From positions 35,275 through 99,274 of the forward strand of contig DHHO01000012.1 in assembly GCA_002403335.1 (NCBI GenBank): 64,000 bases of DNA. The letters run 5' to 3'. The first letter of the stretch is position 1, and every line of letters starts with the position of its first letter. The notes beneath the pieces were generated by a model, which had not been told where the DNA came from, did no database searches, and saw only the letters and a list, made by a program, of their open reading frames with translations. The position numbers and the translations under genes are program-made. This DNA is from Caldiserica bacterium UBA4770 (GTDB lineage: Bacteria > Caldisericota > Caldisericia > Caldisericales > Caldisericaceae). Of this stretch, positions 50,281 through 58,822 are shown piece after piece.

Positions 50281-51750
50281 TTAATCTGCTAATTCCTTTG
50301 GGATCTCATTCTTAAAATTTGCCTGGACTACTTCACCATTCTTTCCCTCAAACGTCCTTCCATATCCAGTGATTGTGGCAAAAAGCATTACTAACCATAA
50401 GAACCATGGGTGAAACACTGCAAAAAAGAATTGAGTTGGTGCAGGTGTCACCAAAAATGGATAAACACTCTTCATACCTTCTGTAATGGAAATCGCAATG
50501 AATATGAAAGCACTCCAAGGAATAAAGTATGCCCAGCTGTTTCCTACAGCGTCAACCAGATTAGCTCTTCTGTAAGGATGCAGGTGAAACTTTTGGCCAA
50601 TCTCATTAGCAATTGGGCCCATTATTGCGACTACTGAGGTAGTAACTCCAGCATTCAAAAGTTCCATGATTGTAGTTATGGAGAAAATTGTTCCCTCACA
50701 ACCCCTAGGAGTCTTTGCATAGCGTTTTGTCATCCAGTTAAGCATTCTATCTAAAGCTCCGCTTTCTCTGATAATGCCCATCATACCCATAATAGCCATA
50801 TATATTAGGATTGAGCCAAATATTCCTCCTATGCCTTCAGGAATAATACCGACAACATTTCCGCTCTCTAAGCGAACAAAACTAGCCGGTGTGAAGATAC
50901 CACTCAGCAGCCCTACTACTGCGCCACTTATAATGCCCCAGATCAGTGCTGCATAAATCGACTTCCCTGAGAGTGCAATACTCAGAACCACTGCAAATGG
51001 GATAAGCATTAAGAGACCCTTTGGGTCTGAATACGAAGCAATATTAACGGTTGCTCCAACTGGAATACTGCCTTTTCCACCCAGTAGAATGAAAAGGACA
51101 AGCGAAATAACTCCTGCAATAAGAGAATACTGTAGTCTTGTTTTAACAACGCCTCCAATGCTTGCGGTTCCCTCTTTGTTCTTGTATTTTTGTGAAATGG
51201 CAGAAAGAATTGTTGTATCTGAGACTGGTGCCAGGTTGTCTCCGAAGGCGGCTCCGCTAAGGATAGCTCCCAGCAGTAGAACTGGGTTACCCCCAAGTAC
51301 AAGTCCTGCTGGGTAGAAAATAGGTATCATTGTTATTACTGTGCCTACAGAGGTTCCCGTAGCTGTTCCAAATAAAGCACTTGCAAAGAAGGTAAAACCG
51401 ACAAACAATCCACCACTGAGATTAATTCTTTGTCCTAGCCATACCATCCCTTCGGCAACTCTTCCTTGTCCCATTACTGCAGAAAATAACCCAGCAAGGA
51501 GAAAAATAGTTGCTAAAAGACCTGTGGATTTATCCCTCATTCCCTCTGCTATACAGTTCCAATACTCCCCCCAGTTTTTTGCAAAGAACGTACCAATAAT
51601 TAGACCAACAATTGCAAATGCTACAAATGCATCAATCGAGAACCCTTTAAGCAAACCTAAAATCAGAATTGCTACTACAAAAAAGACAAAAGGCAAAAAA
51701 GAAAGATTGTTACTTACAAAAAACATTGAATGATTCTTCTTCTCTTCCAT
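50281..51750 (-). CDS. NhaC-family Na+/H+ antiporter (amino-acid-type)
   Basis: 489 residues, about 12 helices. TGTSVGTVITMIPIFYPAGL, GAAFGDNLAPVSDTTILSA and NAGVTTSVVAIMGPIANEI are typical NhaC sequences. Members near amino-acid genes exchange Na+ with H+ or substrate. GAAAGGAG site. Lies 28 bp upstream of the PLP lyase gene. Confidence 0.93.
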   Translation of the reverse strand: MEEKKNHSMFFVSNNLSFLPFVFFVVAILILGLLKGFSIDAFVAFAIVGLIIGTFFAKNWGEYWNCIAEGMRDKSTGLLATIFLLAGLFSAVMGQGRVAEGMVWLGQRINLSGGLFVGFTFFASALFGTATGTSVGTVITMIPIFYPAGLVLGGNPVLLLGAILSGAAFGDNLAPVSDTTILSAISQKYKNKEGTASIGGVVKTRLQYSLIAGVISLVLFILLGGKGSIPVGATVNIASYSDPKGLLMLIPFAVVLSIALSGKSIYAALIWGIISGAVVGLLSGIFTPASFVRLESGNVVGIIPEGIGGIFGSILIYMAIMGMMGIIRESGALDRMLNWMTKRYAKTPRGCEGTIFSITTIMELLNAGVTTSVVAIMGPIANEIGQKFHLHPYRRANLVDAVGNSWAYFIPWSAFIFIAISITEGMKSVYPFLVTPAPTQFFFAVFHPWFLWLVMLFATITGYGRTFEGKNGEVVQANFKNEIPKELAD

Positions 51751-51890
51751 CTCTGTTTCTCCTTTCTAATAAGATTTTTAAGAAATATAATTACAACATC
51801 TTTTAAACCGCATTCATAAGGCATCATCTCCCCTCTTTTAAAAAATCCCTTTCATATAATATTCCAACCAATGTTTGAAGTTCATTCACC

Positions 51891-52283
51891 TTATACATCT
51901 TCTTTGCAAAGCGCAATGGCTTCGATTTCTATTTCAGCTTTATGTGGCAGTTTCCTAACTTCCACACAGCAACGAGCAGGAAAATCTTTGGGAAAATAGT
52001 TTGCATAGATTTTGTTCATTGTATTAAAATTATCCATATCCTTAAGAAGTACTGTGGTTTTAACTACTTTATCCAAAGAAGATCCGGCCGCTTCTAAGAT
52101 AGCCTTGATATTTTCCAAAGCCTGCTTTGTTTGCTCTCCAATTCCTTTTACTAATTTGTCACTTGCTGGGTCTATTCCCAGTTGTCCTGATAAGAACAAC
52201 ATTCCTCCTCCCCTTACAGCTTGTGAATAAGGACCAATAGCCGACGGGGCATTTCGTGTAGAAACAATCTCTCTTTTACTCAA
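51891..52283 (-). CDS. ridA: RidA family imine deaminase
   Basis: 130 residues. NAPSAIGPYSQAVRGGGMLFLSGQLGID, FPARCCVEVRKLPHKAEIEIEAIAL including the catalytic Arg (ARCCVEV). Hydrolyses reactive enamine/imine products such as 2-aminoacrylate made by PLP lyases, which fits its neighbour. TTG start with AGGAGGTAGAGA upstream. Confidence 0.95.
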   Translation of the reverse strand: MSKREIVSTRNAPSAIGPYSQAVRGGGMLFLSGQLGIDPASDKLVKGIGEQTKQALENIKAILEAAGSSLDKVVKTTVLLKDMDNFNTMNKIYANYFPKDFPARCCVEVRKLPHKAEIEIEAIALCKEDV

Positions 52284-52471
52284 TCTCTACCTCCTCATTT
52301 GCTTTTTCTAAAACTTCACAAAGTTAGTCATTTCCATATGCAATTTTGTTAAGGCTTAAATAATGCTAAATCCAGTCATATTTATACATTCTCTCTTTTC
52401 TTCAAGTATTAATTACTTTTTCACCGCCTTCCATTACAAGGCATTTATTTAAGTTTTATAAATATGATCTT

Positions 52472-53197
52472 TTATAAGTCTATATCTGTTTCCATTTTAT
52501 CCAGGCGTGACTTCACTTTTGCTTCTCTTATATAGTTGTAAACAGTATAACGAGACACTCCCATCCTTTGTGCTATTAAATCCACGGCCTCCTTTACATC
52601 AAAAACGCCCTTTTTATAAAGCTCAAAAACAATTAGTTTATTCTTCTCTGAATTGGGAACATCTTCTCTTGTACTTATTTCAGCAATGACCTTATCTAAG
52701 GTATCATTAATTAGATCATGTATATCCGTCACAAAGTGTTCCTGAGCATTTATGGGAAGCTCCGTAGGTAAAAAATTCAGAATTGTGTCAAACATTGGAG
52801 CAGATAAATCCATATTAATGCACAAGAATCCAATGGGTTTTCTTTGATCGTTTCTGATAAGAATAGTAATAGATTTTAATATCTTTCCATCTTTTGTTTT
52901 AGTATAATAACTTCCAGTTATATCATTCTCTAATGAGTTTATGTCTTTTAGAATTTTGAGGCCGAGATCCGTTAGGGGAGAGCCTACTTTCCTTCCAGTT
53001 ATAAAACCGTTTTCTATCTTTATTATGCTATGCTGTAAATCAACTAAAGAGTGGAGTACAACCTCGCAATTTCTTCCAAACAGTCTGGCTATACCCTCAA
53101 CAATCGGCTCTATTGCATGAAGAATTAACTCATCATTACTGGTTAATCCTGTAAATTTCCCAGTATCGCCCATGTTAAAATCGTTCTTTCCTTTCAT
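52472..53197 (-). CDS. YheO-like PAS / DauR-like HTH transcriptional regulator
   Basis: 241 residues. N-terminal YheO-like PAS domain (IEPIVEGIARLFGRNCEVVLHSL, IKIENGFITGRKVGSPLTDLGL, GKILKSITILIRNDQRKPIGFLCINMD) and C-terminal HTH (VKEAVDLIAQRMGVSRYTVYNYIREAK). This architecture is that of DauR, the D-arginine utilisation repressor. It heads the cluster and probably senses a D-amino acid or derivative. Confidence 0.9.
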   Translation of the reverse strand: MKGKNDFNMGDTGKFTGLTSNDELILHAIEPIVEGIARLFGRNCEVVLHSLVDLQHSIIKIENGFITGRKVGSPLTDLGLKILKDINSLENDITGSYYTKTKDGKILKSITILIRNDQRKPIGFLCINMDLSAPMFDTILNFLPTELPINAQEHFVTDIHDLINDTLDKVIAEISTREDVPNSEKNKLIVFELYKKGVFDVKEAVDLIAQRMGVSRYTVYNYIREAKVKSRLDKMETDIDL

Positions 53198-53706
53198 ATA
53201 TCATCTCCTAATTTTACATAGTATATCATATTTCTAAAAAAAATCAACAAAACTTAAAATTTTTTAATAAATCCTACTTCTTTAACTCAATACATTATCT
53301 ACGTATCAGTGTACACACCAGCATTAAAATAGTAATCGTATTTTCTTGTTCCTATATGAGGAAAATTAGTATGAGGATCAGAGAAAGACTTTAGAATTAT
53401 GAAGAGGCGTACAAACATACAGGAAAGTAGTAGACAAGACACTTTCCGTCAATCCAATTAAATTGGATAATAAAATGTGTGATAAATGATTTTAATTTCA
53501 AAAGGTTTGTCTGGGTTTATACACTTAGGTAGCGAAAAAGACACTTCAAAGATTATCAAAAAACTTTCCTCATAGACTGGCATTAAGCTACGGTTGTAGT
53601 TATTCCTTCTGAGCCTTCCTCCCACTACAATGTCCCTCGTAAGCAACTATGATTGTGCGTTTTTGTATTTATGAGACCATTCATGTTTGCAAGGCAATTC
53701 GCGATT
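53198..53706. other. Intergenic region before lipoprotein gene
   Basis: Contains the regulator promoter at its left end. A 62-codon minus-strand frame at 53458-53646 has no ribosome site or known motif. Nothing else recognised. Confidence 0.45.
53220..53247 (-). promoter_or_regulatory. Promoter of DauR-like regulator
   Basis: Minus strand TTGATT, 16-nt spacer, TATACT, about 22 nt before the regulator ATG. Confidence 0.65.
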
Positions 53707-53734
53707 TTGACTGAAGAAGAATTTATGCTATAAC
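53707..53734 (+). promoter_or_regulatory. Promoter of lipoprotein gene
   Basis: TTGACT, 16-nt spacer, TATAAC, with AAGGAGG 8 nt after the -10. The leader is very short. Confidence 0.65.
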
Positions 53735-53752
53735 GATACATAAGGAGGGAAT

Positions 53753-54679
53753 ATGAAAAAAATATTATTAGTTATGGTAGTTATGTTCTTACTGGTTTTT
53801 GCAGGTTGCACGAAAGGTACAAGCAAGACCTCAAACCTTACTGTAAAAGTAGTTGATCAGGATAATGCTGTTGTTTCTTCCGCAACTGCTAAACTTGATG
53901 GCCAGAGCGGTACAACAGATGCAAGCGGTAAATACGTCTTTAAATCTCTAAACGAAGGGAGCTATTCTATTGACGTATCTAAAGAAGAATACCAAAGCAA
54001 CACTAATTCAGTTAACATTACCGGGGGAAAGGACAGTGAAATTACGATTACTATTGCCAGGCTTTCTTCTGAGGAGATTTCGGAACTAAAAGAGCTCAGC
54101 ACCATCAAAAGCTATGCCTCTACCTTTGTCATCAAAGATAAGGATGGAAAAAAGACTACTACTATACTGGAAGAAATAAACGATTTTGGAAAAAAGGAAC
54201 ATCTTGTTGTGATAGATGAAGAAGGTGAGGTCGAAACCGAATATTACCTTGTGAACAATAAAGCAAAAATAAGAAGTGGGGACGAGTGGATGGAGTTAAC
54301 AGGCGAAGAGGCATCAAATATGGGAGGAATTTTTTCTTCCATGGCTGAAACTTTCAACAGTAGTGCGCGGGGTTGGTACAATGAGGCTGTAAGGGTTCCA
54401 GGTGCAAGCGCTACATTCAAGCGCCTTGGTACAGAAACAACAAATGGATATCCTACAACAAAATACGAGTATACCATTACAGGTGAAAAATATCTGGGTC
54501 TTGACTACCAAAAAATCGTTGCCACCTACTGGGTCATTAATAGTGGTAGTTATAAGGACTATACGACACGCCTTGTAATGGAATATACACCTAGTCAGAA
54601 TTCGACAGCTCCCTATCAGATGCTTGAATTCAATTTCACAAGTTTTGGTGAGGATATAAAAATAGAACTTCCTCAGTAA
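53753..54679 (+). CDS. Lipoprotein with carboxypeptidase-regulatory-like domain
   Basis: 308 residues. Lipobox LVFAGC. Residues about 25-95 form a CarboxypepD_reg/PEGA-type beta domain (LTVKVVDQDNAVVSSATAKLDGQSGTTDASGKYVFKSL in pieces). The rest (YASTFVIKDKDGKKTTTILEEI, RLVMEYTPSQNSTAPYQMLEF) resembles outer lipoproteins that bind lipophilic ligands, but this is not certain. Good AAGGAGGG site. Single gene. Confidence 0.75.
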   Translation: MKKILLVMVVMFLLVFAGCTKGTSKTSNLTVKVVDQDNAVVSSATAKLDGQSGTTDASGKYVFKSLNEGSYSIDVSKEEYQSNTNSVNITGGKDSEITITIARLSSEEISELKELSTIKSYASTFVIKDKDGKKTTTILEEINDFGKKEHLVVIDEEGEVETEYYLVNNKAKIRSGDEWMELTGEEASNMGGIFSSMAETFNSSARGWYNEAVRVPGASATFKRLGTETTNGYPTTKYEYTITGEKYLGLDYQKIVATYWVINSGSYKDYTTRLVMEYTPSQNSTAPYQMLEFNFTSFGEDIKIELPQ

Positions 54680-54827
54680 TTCCGCAATAAGGTTTCGTGA
54701 GATTATTCTGCCTGTGGCACCTTCATTCTTTCGCCAGAGGATAATGAGACAGATTAAGTTGCGTTGCTACCTCCTCAGTTTAATAGACGGGGGGATTAAC
54801 TCGGTTAAATATAGATTTCTTATTGTT

Positions 54828-55241
54828 CTATGAGGCGTCTGGAGTGTACTTTTTTCTCCGTGTCTTGACATCTTCAATGGCATTTCTTATTAAGTCTTTC
54901 GGGTTCACATCATTTATGTCGTCTTCAAAGATTGAATAAATCTCTTTTGATTTATCTACAGTGTACCTCGCCCCGTCCTTGGTTCGCTCAAGAAATCCTT
55001 CGTCAACAAGTGCTCTTCTTATTTTCACATGGTCCACTTTGAATCCTATCACTTGCGCGAGGAATCCTTTGATGAGTTCATTTACCTCTTTTTCGGAATA
55101 GGTTCCCTCTTTAAATACTCTGGATAGTGCGTGTAGCACGATGAGTCTATCTTTTCTTTTGGATGGTAGTTCATAAGCAGGGCTTCTTACAAAAAGGTTT
55201 ATAACCTTCTTCTCATAATCGTTTCTATTTATTTTCTCCAT
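54828..55241 (-). CDS. DUF2087 protein (small DNA-binding-like regulator)
   Basis: 137 residues. LPSKRKDRLIVLHALSRVFKEGTYSEKEVNELIKGF and DHVKIRRALVDEGFLERTKDGARYTV match DUF2087, which resembles a winged-helix fold and is often attached to regulators. The tail KTRRKKYTPDAS is basic. 26 bp downstream of the M3 peptidase start, on the same strand but transcribed after it in the opposite order (peptidase gene lies upstream in coordinate, downstream in transcription). Confidence 0.8.
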   Translation of the reverse strand: MEKINRNDYEKKVINLFVRSPAYELPSKRKDRLIVLHALSRVFKEGTYSEKEVNELIKGFLAQVIGFKVDHVKIRRALVDEGFLERTKDGARYTVDKSKEIYSIFEDDINDVNPKDLIRNAIEDVKTRRKKYTPDAS

Positions 55242-55267
55242 TATAAGCCTTCCTTTCTATGCCCCCC

Positions 55268-56977
55268 TTAATCAAGAATCCGAAGCTCCTCCCTTACAAA
55301 ATTAACAATGCCCCTGATGTACTCTGCTGAAAAGTTGAATTCAATCCCAGCGGCTCTATAAAGGTCAGGAACTGGCTTTGTATATCCGAGTTTCAAGAAG
55401 TTCTCATAACCTTCAACTGCCTGGTAGGGGTCTTTCCTGTAATTTCTGTACATTGCAAGTGCCCCAAGTTGTGCCATCCCATACTCAATGTAGTAAAAAG
55501 GCACCTCAAAGATATGAAGCTGCTGCATCCAGAGTATCTCCTCAATCTCTTCAAGCCCTGCCCAGTTAACACCTCCGTTAAATCTATCCATTAATGATTT
55601 AAAATGTGCCCGCCTCTGCCGTCGTGTGTGGGGTGTTGTGTAAACCCAGTGCTGAAAAGAATCAACAATCATACACCACGGCAAAAATGACACAGTTCCT
55701 TCAATCAATTCTCTTTTTGCCTTTTTAAAATCGTTTTCATCGGGATAGAAGTGTTTAAGTCCCTCGGCTGTAAAAAGCTCCATCGTCATAGAGGCGAGCT
55801 CTGCAACCTCCATCGGATAATCCTTATAGTAGTAGATATTTATGGGAGATGTCCGCTTTGTGTGCATTGCGTGTCCCGACTCATGCAAAATAGTTCCCAC
55901 ATCGGAGTTCAGGCCGACTGCATTCATAAAGATGAAAGAAGACCCCCTTTCAGGCAGGCCAAAGTTATAACCTCCGGGGGCCTTTCCTTTTCTGTTTTCA
56001 AGGTCAAGGAAGCCCGAAACCTTCATCCTTAAAAGGTTCTCCCCAAAATCAGGAGAAACGCCTCCAAGTATCTTTGAGGAAGTTTCTACAAGATCTTCAA
56101 CATTTGAAAAAGGCTTAAGTTGCTTTCCATCGGTCTCAACGGACATGTCCCATGGCCTCAATGTATCCAGGGAGAGCTTCTTCCTCCTTATTTCGTTTCT
56201 TTCCCTGACGAAAGGGATTACTTCCTCTTCAACGGCACTATGGAACCTCAGTGTATCGTCAACCGAATAAGAGAATCTTCCCTTTTCTATGTGCTTGTAA
56301 TCCCTGTAATTGGAGTACCCTGCGTTTTTTGCCTCACTCTCTCGTATCTCTCTTAATTTATCAAAAAGTTCGTCAAGTAGGGGAGAGTTCTCCATAAGTT
56401 TTGCGTACTTCAGCCTCCAGGCCTCTTCTCTTGTATTTCTATCAGGGTCTTTGAGAAAAACATTCATTTGATTGAAGGTCTTCTCTTCCCCTTTGAAATT
56501 TATGGTGAGCTTTGAAATGGTTTCCCCGTAACTGTTCGAAAGCTCCGATTCCTTTACAGCAAGGGGGACGTTTTCTTCTCTAAAAATCTCAATTGAATTT
56601 GCAATAATCCTGTTAAGGTGGCCAAATGTTTCATTGTCAAGCTCGTTTCTCAGGGGTGAGTCATAAAACTTTTTCTTAAGCTTGAACTCATACTGCATTG
56701 TAAGAGACATTATCTCCCCATAGAATTTGTTGAATTCGTCACGGAATGTCGGGTTGTCTGCAAAACGGGTCATATTTATGTACTTCCATGCATATTCTTC
56801 CCCGATAATATCCAGAAGCTCGCTTCCCTTTTCAAGAAACTTAATAAGGTCTTCCTTTTTTGTAATCTCTGTGCTGAGCAAACCTTCAAAAACTTCTGTA
56901 AGCTTTGCCCTATCATTGGGTGAGAAGTCCTCGGCAAAGTACCTTCTCCTGCGCTTGTCAATCTTACTTATTTCCAT
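55268..56977 (-). CDS. M3-family oligoendopeptidase (PepF-like)
   Basis: 569 residues, normal length. Zinc site ILHESGHAMHTKRTS near residue 365, with the downstream Glu in ELASMTMELFTAEG. PWDMSVETDGKQLKPFSNVEDLVE and PGGYNFGLPERGSSFIFMN are typical of the pz-peptidase/PepF group. Cuts short peptides in the cytoplasm, fitting a peptide-using lifestyle. Confidence 0.95.
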   Translation of the reverse strand: MEISKIDKRRRRYFAEDFSPNDRAKLTEVFEGLLSTEITKKEDLIKFLEKGSELLDIIGEEYAWKYINMTRFADNPTFRDEFNKFYGEIMSLTMQYEFKLKKKFYDSPLRNELDNETFGHLNRIIANSIEIFREENVPLAVKESELSNSYGETISKLTINFKGEEKTFNQMNVFLKDPDRNTREEAWRLKYAKLMENSPLLDELFDKLREIRESEAKNAGYSNYRDYKHIEKGRFSYSVDDTLRFHSAVEEEVIPFVRERNEIRRKKLSLDTLRPWDMSVETDGKQLKPFSNVEDLVETSSKILGGVSPDFGENLLRMKVSGFLDLENRKGKAPGGYNFGLPERGSSFIFMNAVGLNSDVGTILHESGHAMHTKRTSPINIYYYKDYPMEVAELASMTMELFTAEGLKHFYPDENDFKKAKRELIEGTVSFLPWCMIVDSFQHWVYTTPHTRRQRRAHFKSLMDRFNGGVNWAGLEEIEEILWMQQLHIFEVPFYYIEYGMAQLGALAMYRNYRKDPYQAVEGYENFLKLGYTKPVPDLYRAAGIEFNFSAEYIRGIVNFVREELRILD

Positions 56978-57128
56978 TCTTTTCCTCCATCAGGCACTAT
57001 ATATTATGAAGATTATAAATAAATCAAAGGATGGAACATCCAAGTTTCTATACATTGTTCAGGTAAATCTTTCTATTTTGAGGAATTATATTCCTTGAAA
57101 TTGGCAAATTTTGAGGACTGTGATATGA

Positions 57129-57326
57129 CAGATATATAGAATACCGAGATACTACGACAAATTAGAAAATTATCTAAAGCCAAATAAGGCTTTGCTTATA
57201 TTTGGCCCAAGACAGGTTGGTAAAACTACTCTGTTAAACAATTTTGTGCAAGAAACAAGTCTGAAGTACAAGCTTGAATCAGGAGAGAATATAAGAGTAC
57301 AAGGTATCTATTCCGAAATTGGCTAA
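57129..57326 (+). pseudogene. AAA ATPase (DUF4143-type) N-terminal fragment
   Basis: Directly after an in-frame TGA the frame reads QIYRIPRYYDKLENYLKPNK, then ALLIFGPRQVGKTTLLNNFV with a perfect Walker A, then QETSLKYKLESGENIRVQG, and stops. The family (AAA_14/DUF4143) normally continues to over 370 residues. No start codon. A truncated relic of a type common in mobile or toxin-related loci. Confidence 0.65.
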
Positions 57327-57389
57327 ACTAAGCCCTTAAAATTAAGTATAAATACGTATGTCTGTGACTCTATTTTAATCAAAACATGT

Positions 57390-58319
57390 TTATGTTTCTT
57401 CGTTTTTCTTGCGTTCCTTTGGATCAATATGTGCAGTAATACTGTATGCCTGGGCAGTTTCTTTCACTCTATTCTCGACAGCTGTTGCAATATCATGAGC
57501 TTCATCTACCGTCAAATTATCGTCTACTTCAACATGGAGTGATATCACTTTGTTCGTATTGTAGTCATGGACATATACATCGTGCACATCTATTACGCCA
57601 GGCACAGAAACAGAGGCTTCTCTAATTTTATGCACAAGTTCAGGGTCAGGTGCTTCACCCATAAGTGCATTTGAAGATGATATGATAAGCTCTATGGCAA
57701 CCCACCCAATGAGTATTGCTACACCCAGGGCAAGAATCCCATCAATAAGGTACAAATCAAATCTCATAAAAATCAGGCCAATGGCTACAAGAAATGACGC
57801 AATTGCATCACTTCTGTGGTGCCAGGCATCCGCAAAAAGAGAAGATGCATTTATCTTTTTCCCAAGAAAGATTGAAAAACGTGCCATCCATTCTTTAAAT
57901 CCTGTCGATGCAAACATAGCTATAACTGCTACATAGCTAAATTCAACTTTTTGAGGGGTGATTATCCTCTGTACCGCAGATTTACCAATGTCGTAAGCAA
58001 CAATAAAAAGCATGAAACCAATTATAAGGGTTGCAATTAATTCCCCCCTCCCATGACCAAAAGGATGTTCCTTGTCTGCGGGCTTTTCTCCGACTTTAAA
58101 ACCAACAAGCACAACCACCGAAGTAAGCACATCTGAAAGAGAATGAAAGGCGTCTGCAATAAGCGACAAACTATTTATAGCAAGGCCAATGATAAGTTTC
58201 AACAAAAATAACAGAATGTTTCCACCAATACTCACCCATGCTTCAAGATATCCTATGGATTTTCTTGAAGGGTTCTTTTCACGAGTGAGCTTTTCCGTAA
58301 GCCAGGCGTTAATGCTCAT
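57390..58319 (-). CDS. Cation diffusion facilitator (CDF) transporter
   Basis: 309 residues with six helices. Metal-site motifs SLIADAFHSLSDVLTS (helix II, D..D) and SLFADAWHHRSDAIAS (helix V, HxxxD), and a C-terminal cytoplasmic domain (VHDVYVHDYNTNKVISLHVEVDDN). Exports divalent metals such as Zn, Mn, Co or Fe. GGAGGAATTAA site. Its leader, about 85 nt, may be structured. Confidence 0.95.
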   Translation of the reverse strand: MSINAWLTEKLTREKNPSRKSIGYLEAWVSIGGNILLFLLKLIIGLAINSLSLIADAFHSLSDVLTSVVVLVGFKVGEKPADKEHPFGHGRGELIATLIIGFMLFIVAYDIGKSAVQRIITPQKVEFSYVAVIAMFASTGFKEWMARFSIFLGKKINASSLFADAWHHRSDAIASFLVAIGLIFMRFDLYLIDGILALGVAILIGWVAIELIISSSNALMGEAPDPELVHKIREASVSVPGVIDVHDVYVHDYNTNKVISLHVEVDDNLTVDEAHDIATAVENRVKETAQAYSITAHIDPKERKKNEET

Positions 58320-58405
58320 TTAATTCCTCCTATAAATTCGTTGGGAGTCCTGCATTGAAATTTCTGCTGCTTATTTAAGCCCGGCTTAGGCGCCTGTTCT
58401 TCCCA
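58320..58405 (-). promoter_or_regulatory. Possibly structured leader of CDF gene
   Basis: Minus-strand RNA: GTGGGA near the 5' end can pair with TCCCAAC near the 3' end. Inside are ACAGGCGCC, CCGGGCTT..AAGC and GCAGCAG. GC-rich pieces in an AT-rich leader before a metal exporter suggest a metal-responsive element, but the sequence does not fit the NiCo consensus helix by helix. Confidence 0.3.
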
Positions 58406-58410
58406 CTACA

Positions 58411-58439
58411 ATTATAATAATAATATGCCTCTTTGTCAA
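58411..58439 (-). promoter_or_regulatory. Consensus sigma-70 promoter of CDF gene
   Basis: Minus strand TTGACA, 17-nt spacer, TATAAT, about 90 nt before the ATG. Confidence 0.85.
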
Positions 58440-58822
58440 ATTCCTTAAGAAAACAAGTATTATCCTATCACTTTTCTTGTTGATATATCTTGTCTCTCAA
58501 TAAAGCTTTGTAGCATTCCCTAAATTGAGCAATTTAAAAAGCCCTAACACTTTTTATCAAAATTAAGAATTTAACCAATGGAGCAAATTGAATCATCAAA
58601 AGTCTAAACAAAAATTCCAAACAGGAGGGGGGCCTGATAATATAAAGATAAAGCATAATGCCAAGGATAAATTACCAATACTTACAATAGCAGTAATTTT
58701 AAAGATAACAATTTCATATATAATGTTTCAGTAAGATACGGAATAAATTTCATAGAATCTGTAGAAACGGAGTGCAGATTAGAGAAGAGTAAGAAAATTA
58801 AATGAGGCAACAGAGGTGTCAT
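58440..58822. other. Intergenic region, no gene seen
   Basis: AT-rich with stops in all frames. The ribosome site GAGGTG for the aminopeptidase gene lies at its right end. No promoter stands out. Confidence 0.5.

Noticed and set aside
53458..53646. 62-codon minus-strand frame
   Set aside because: Needs a TTG start, has no ribosome site and no recognised domain.
58320..58405. NiCo (czcD-type) riboswitch before the CDF gene
   Set aside because: Some motifs look similar (CAGG, CCGGGC, GCAGCAG), but the leader is too short and the four-helix junction cannot be drawn; kept only as a possible structured leader.
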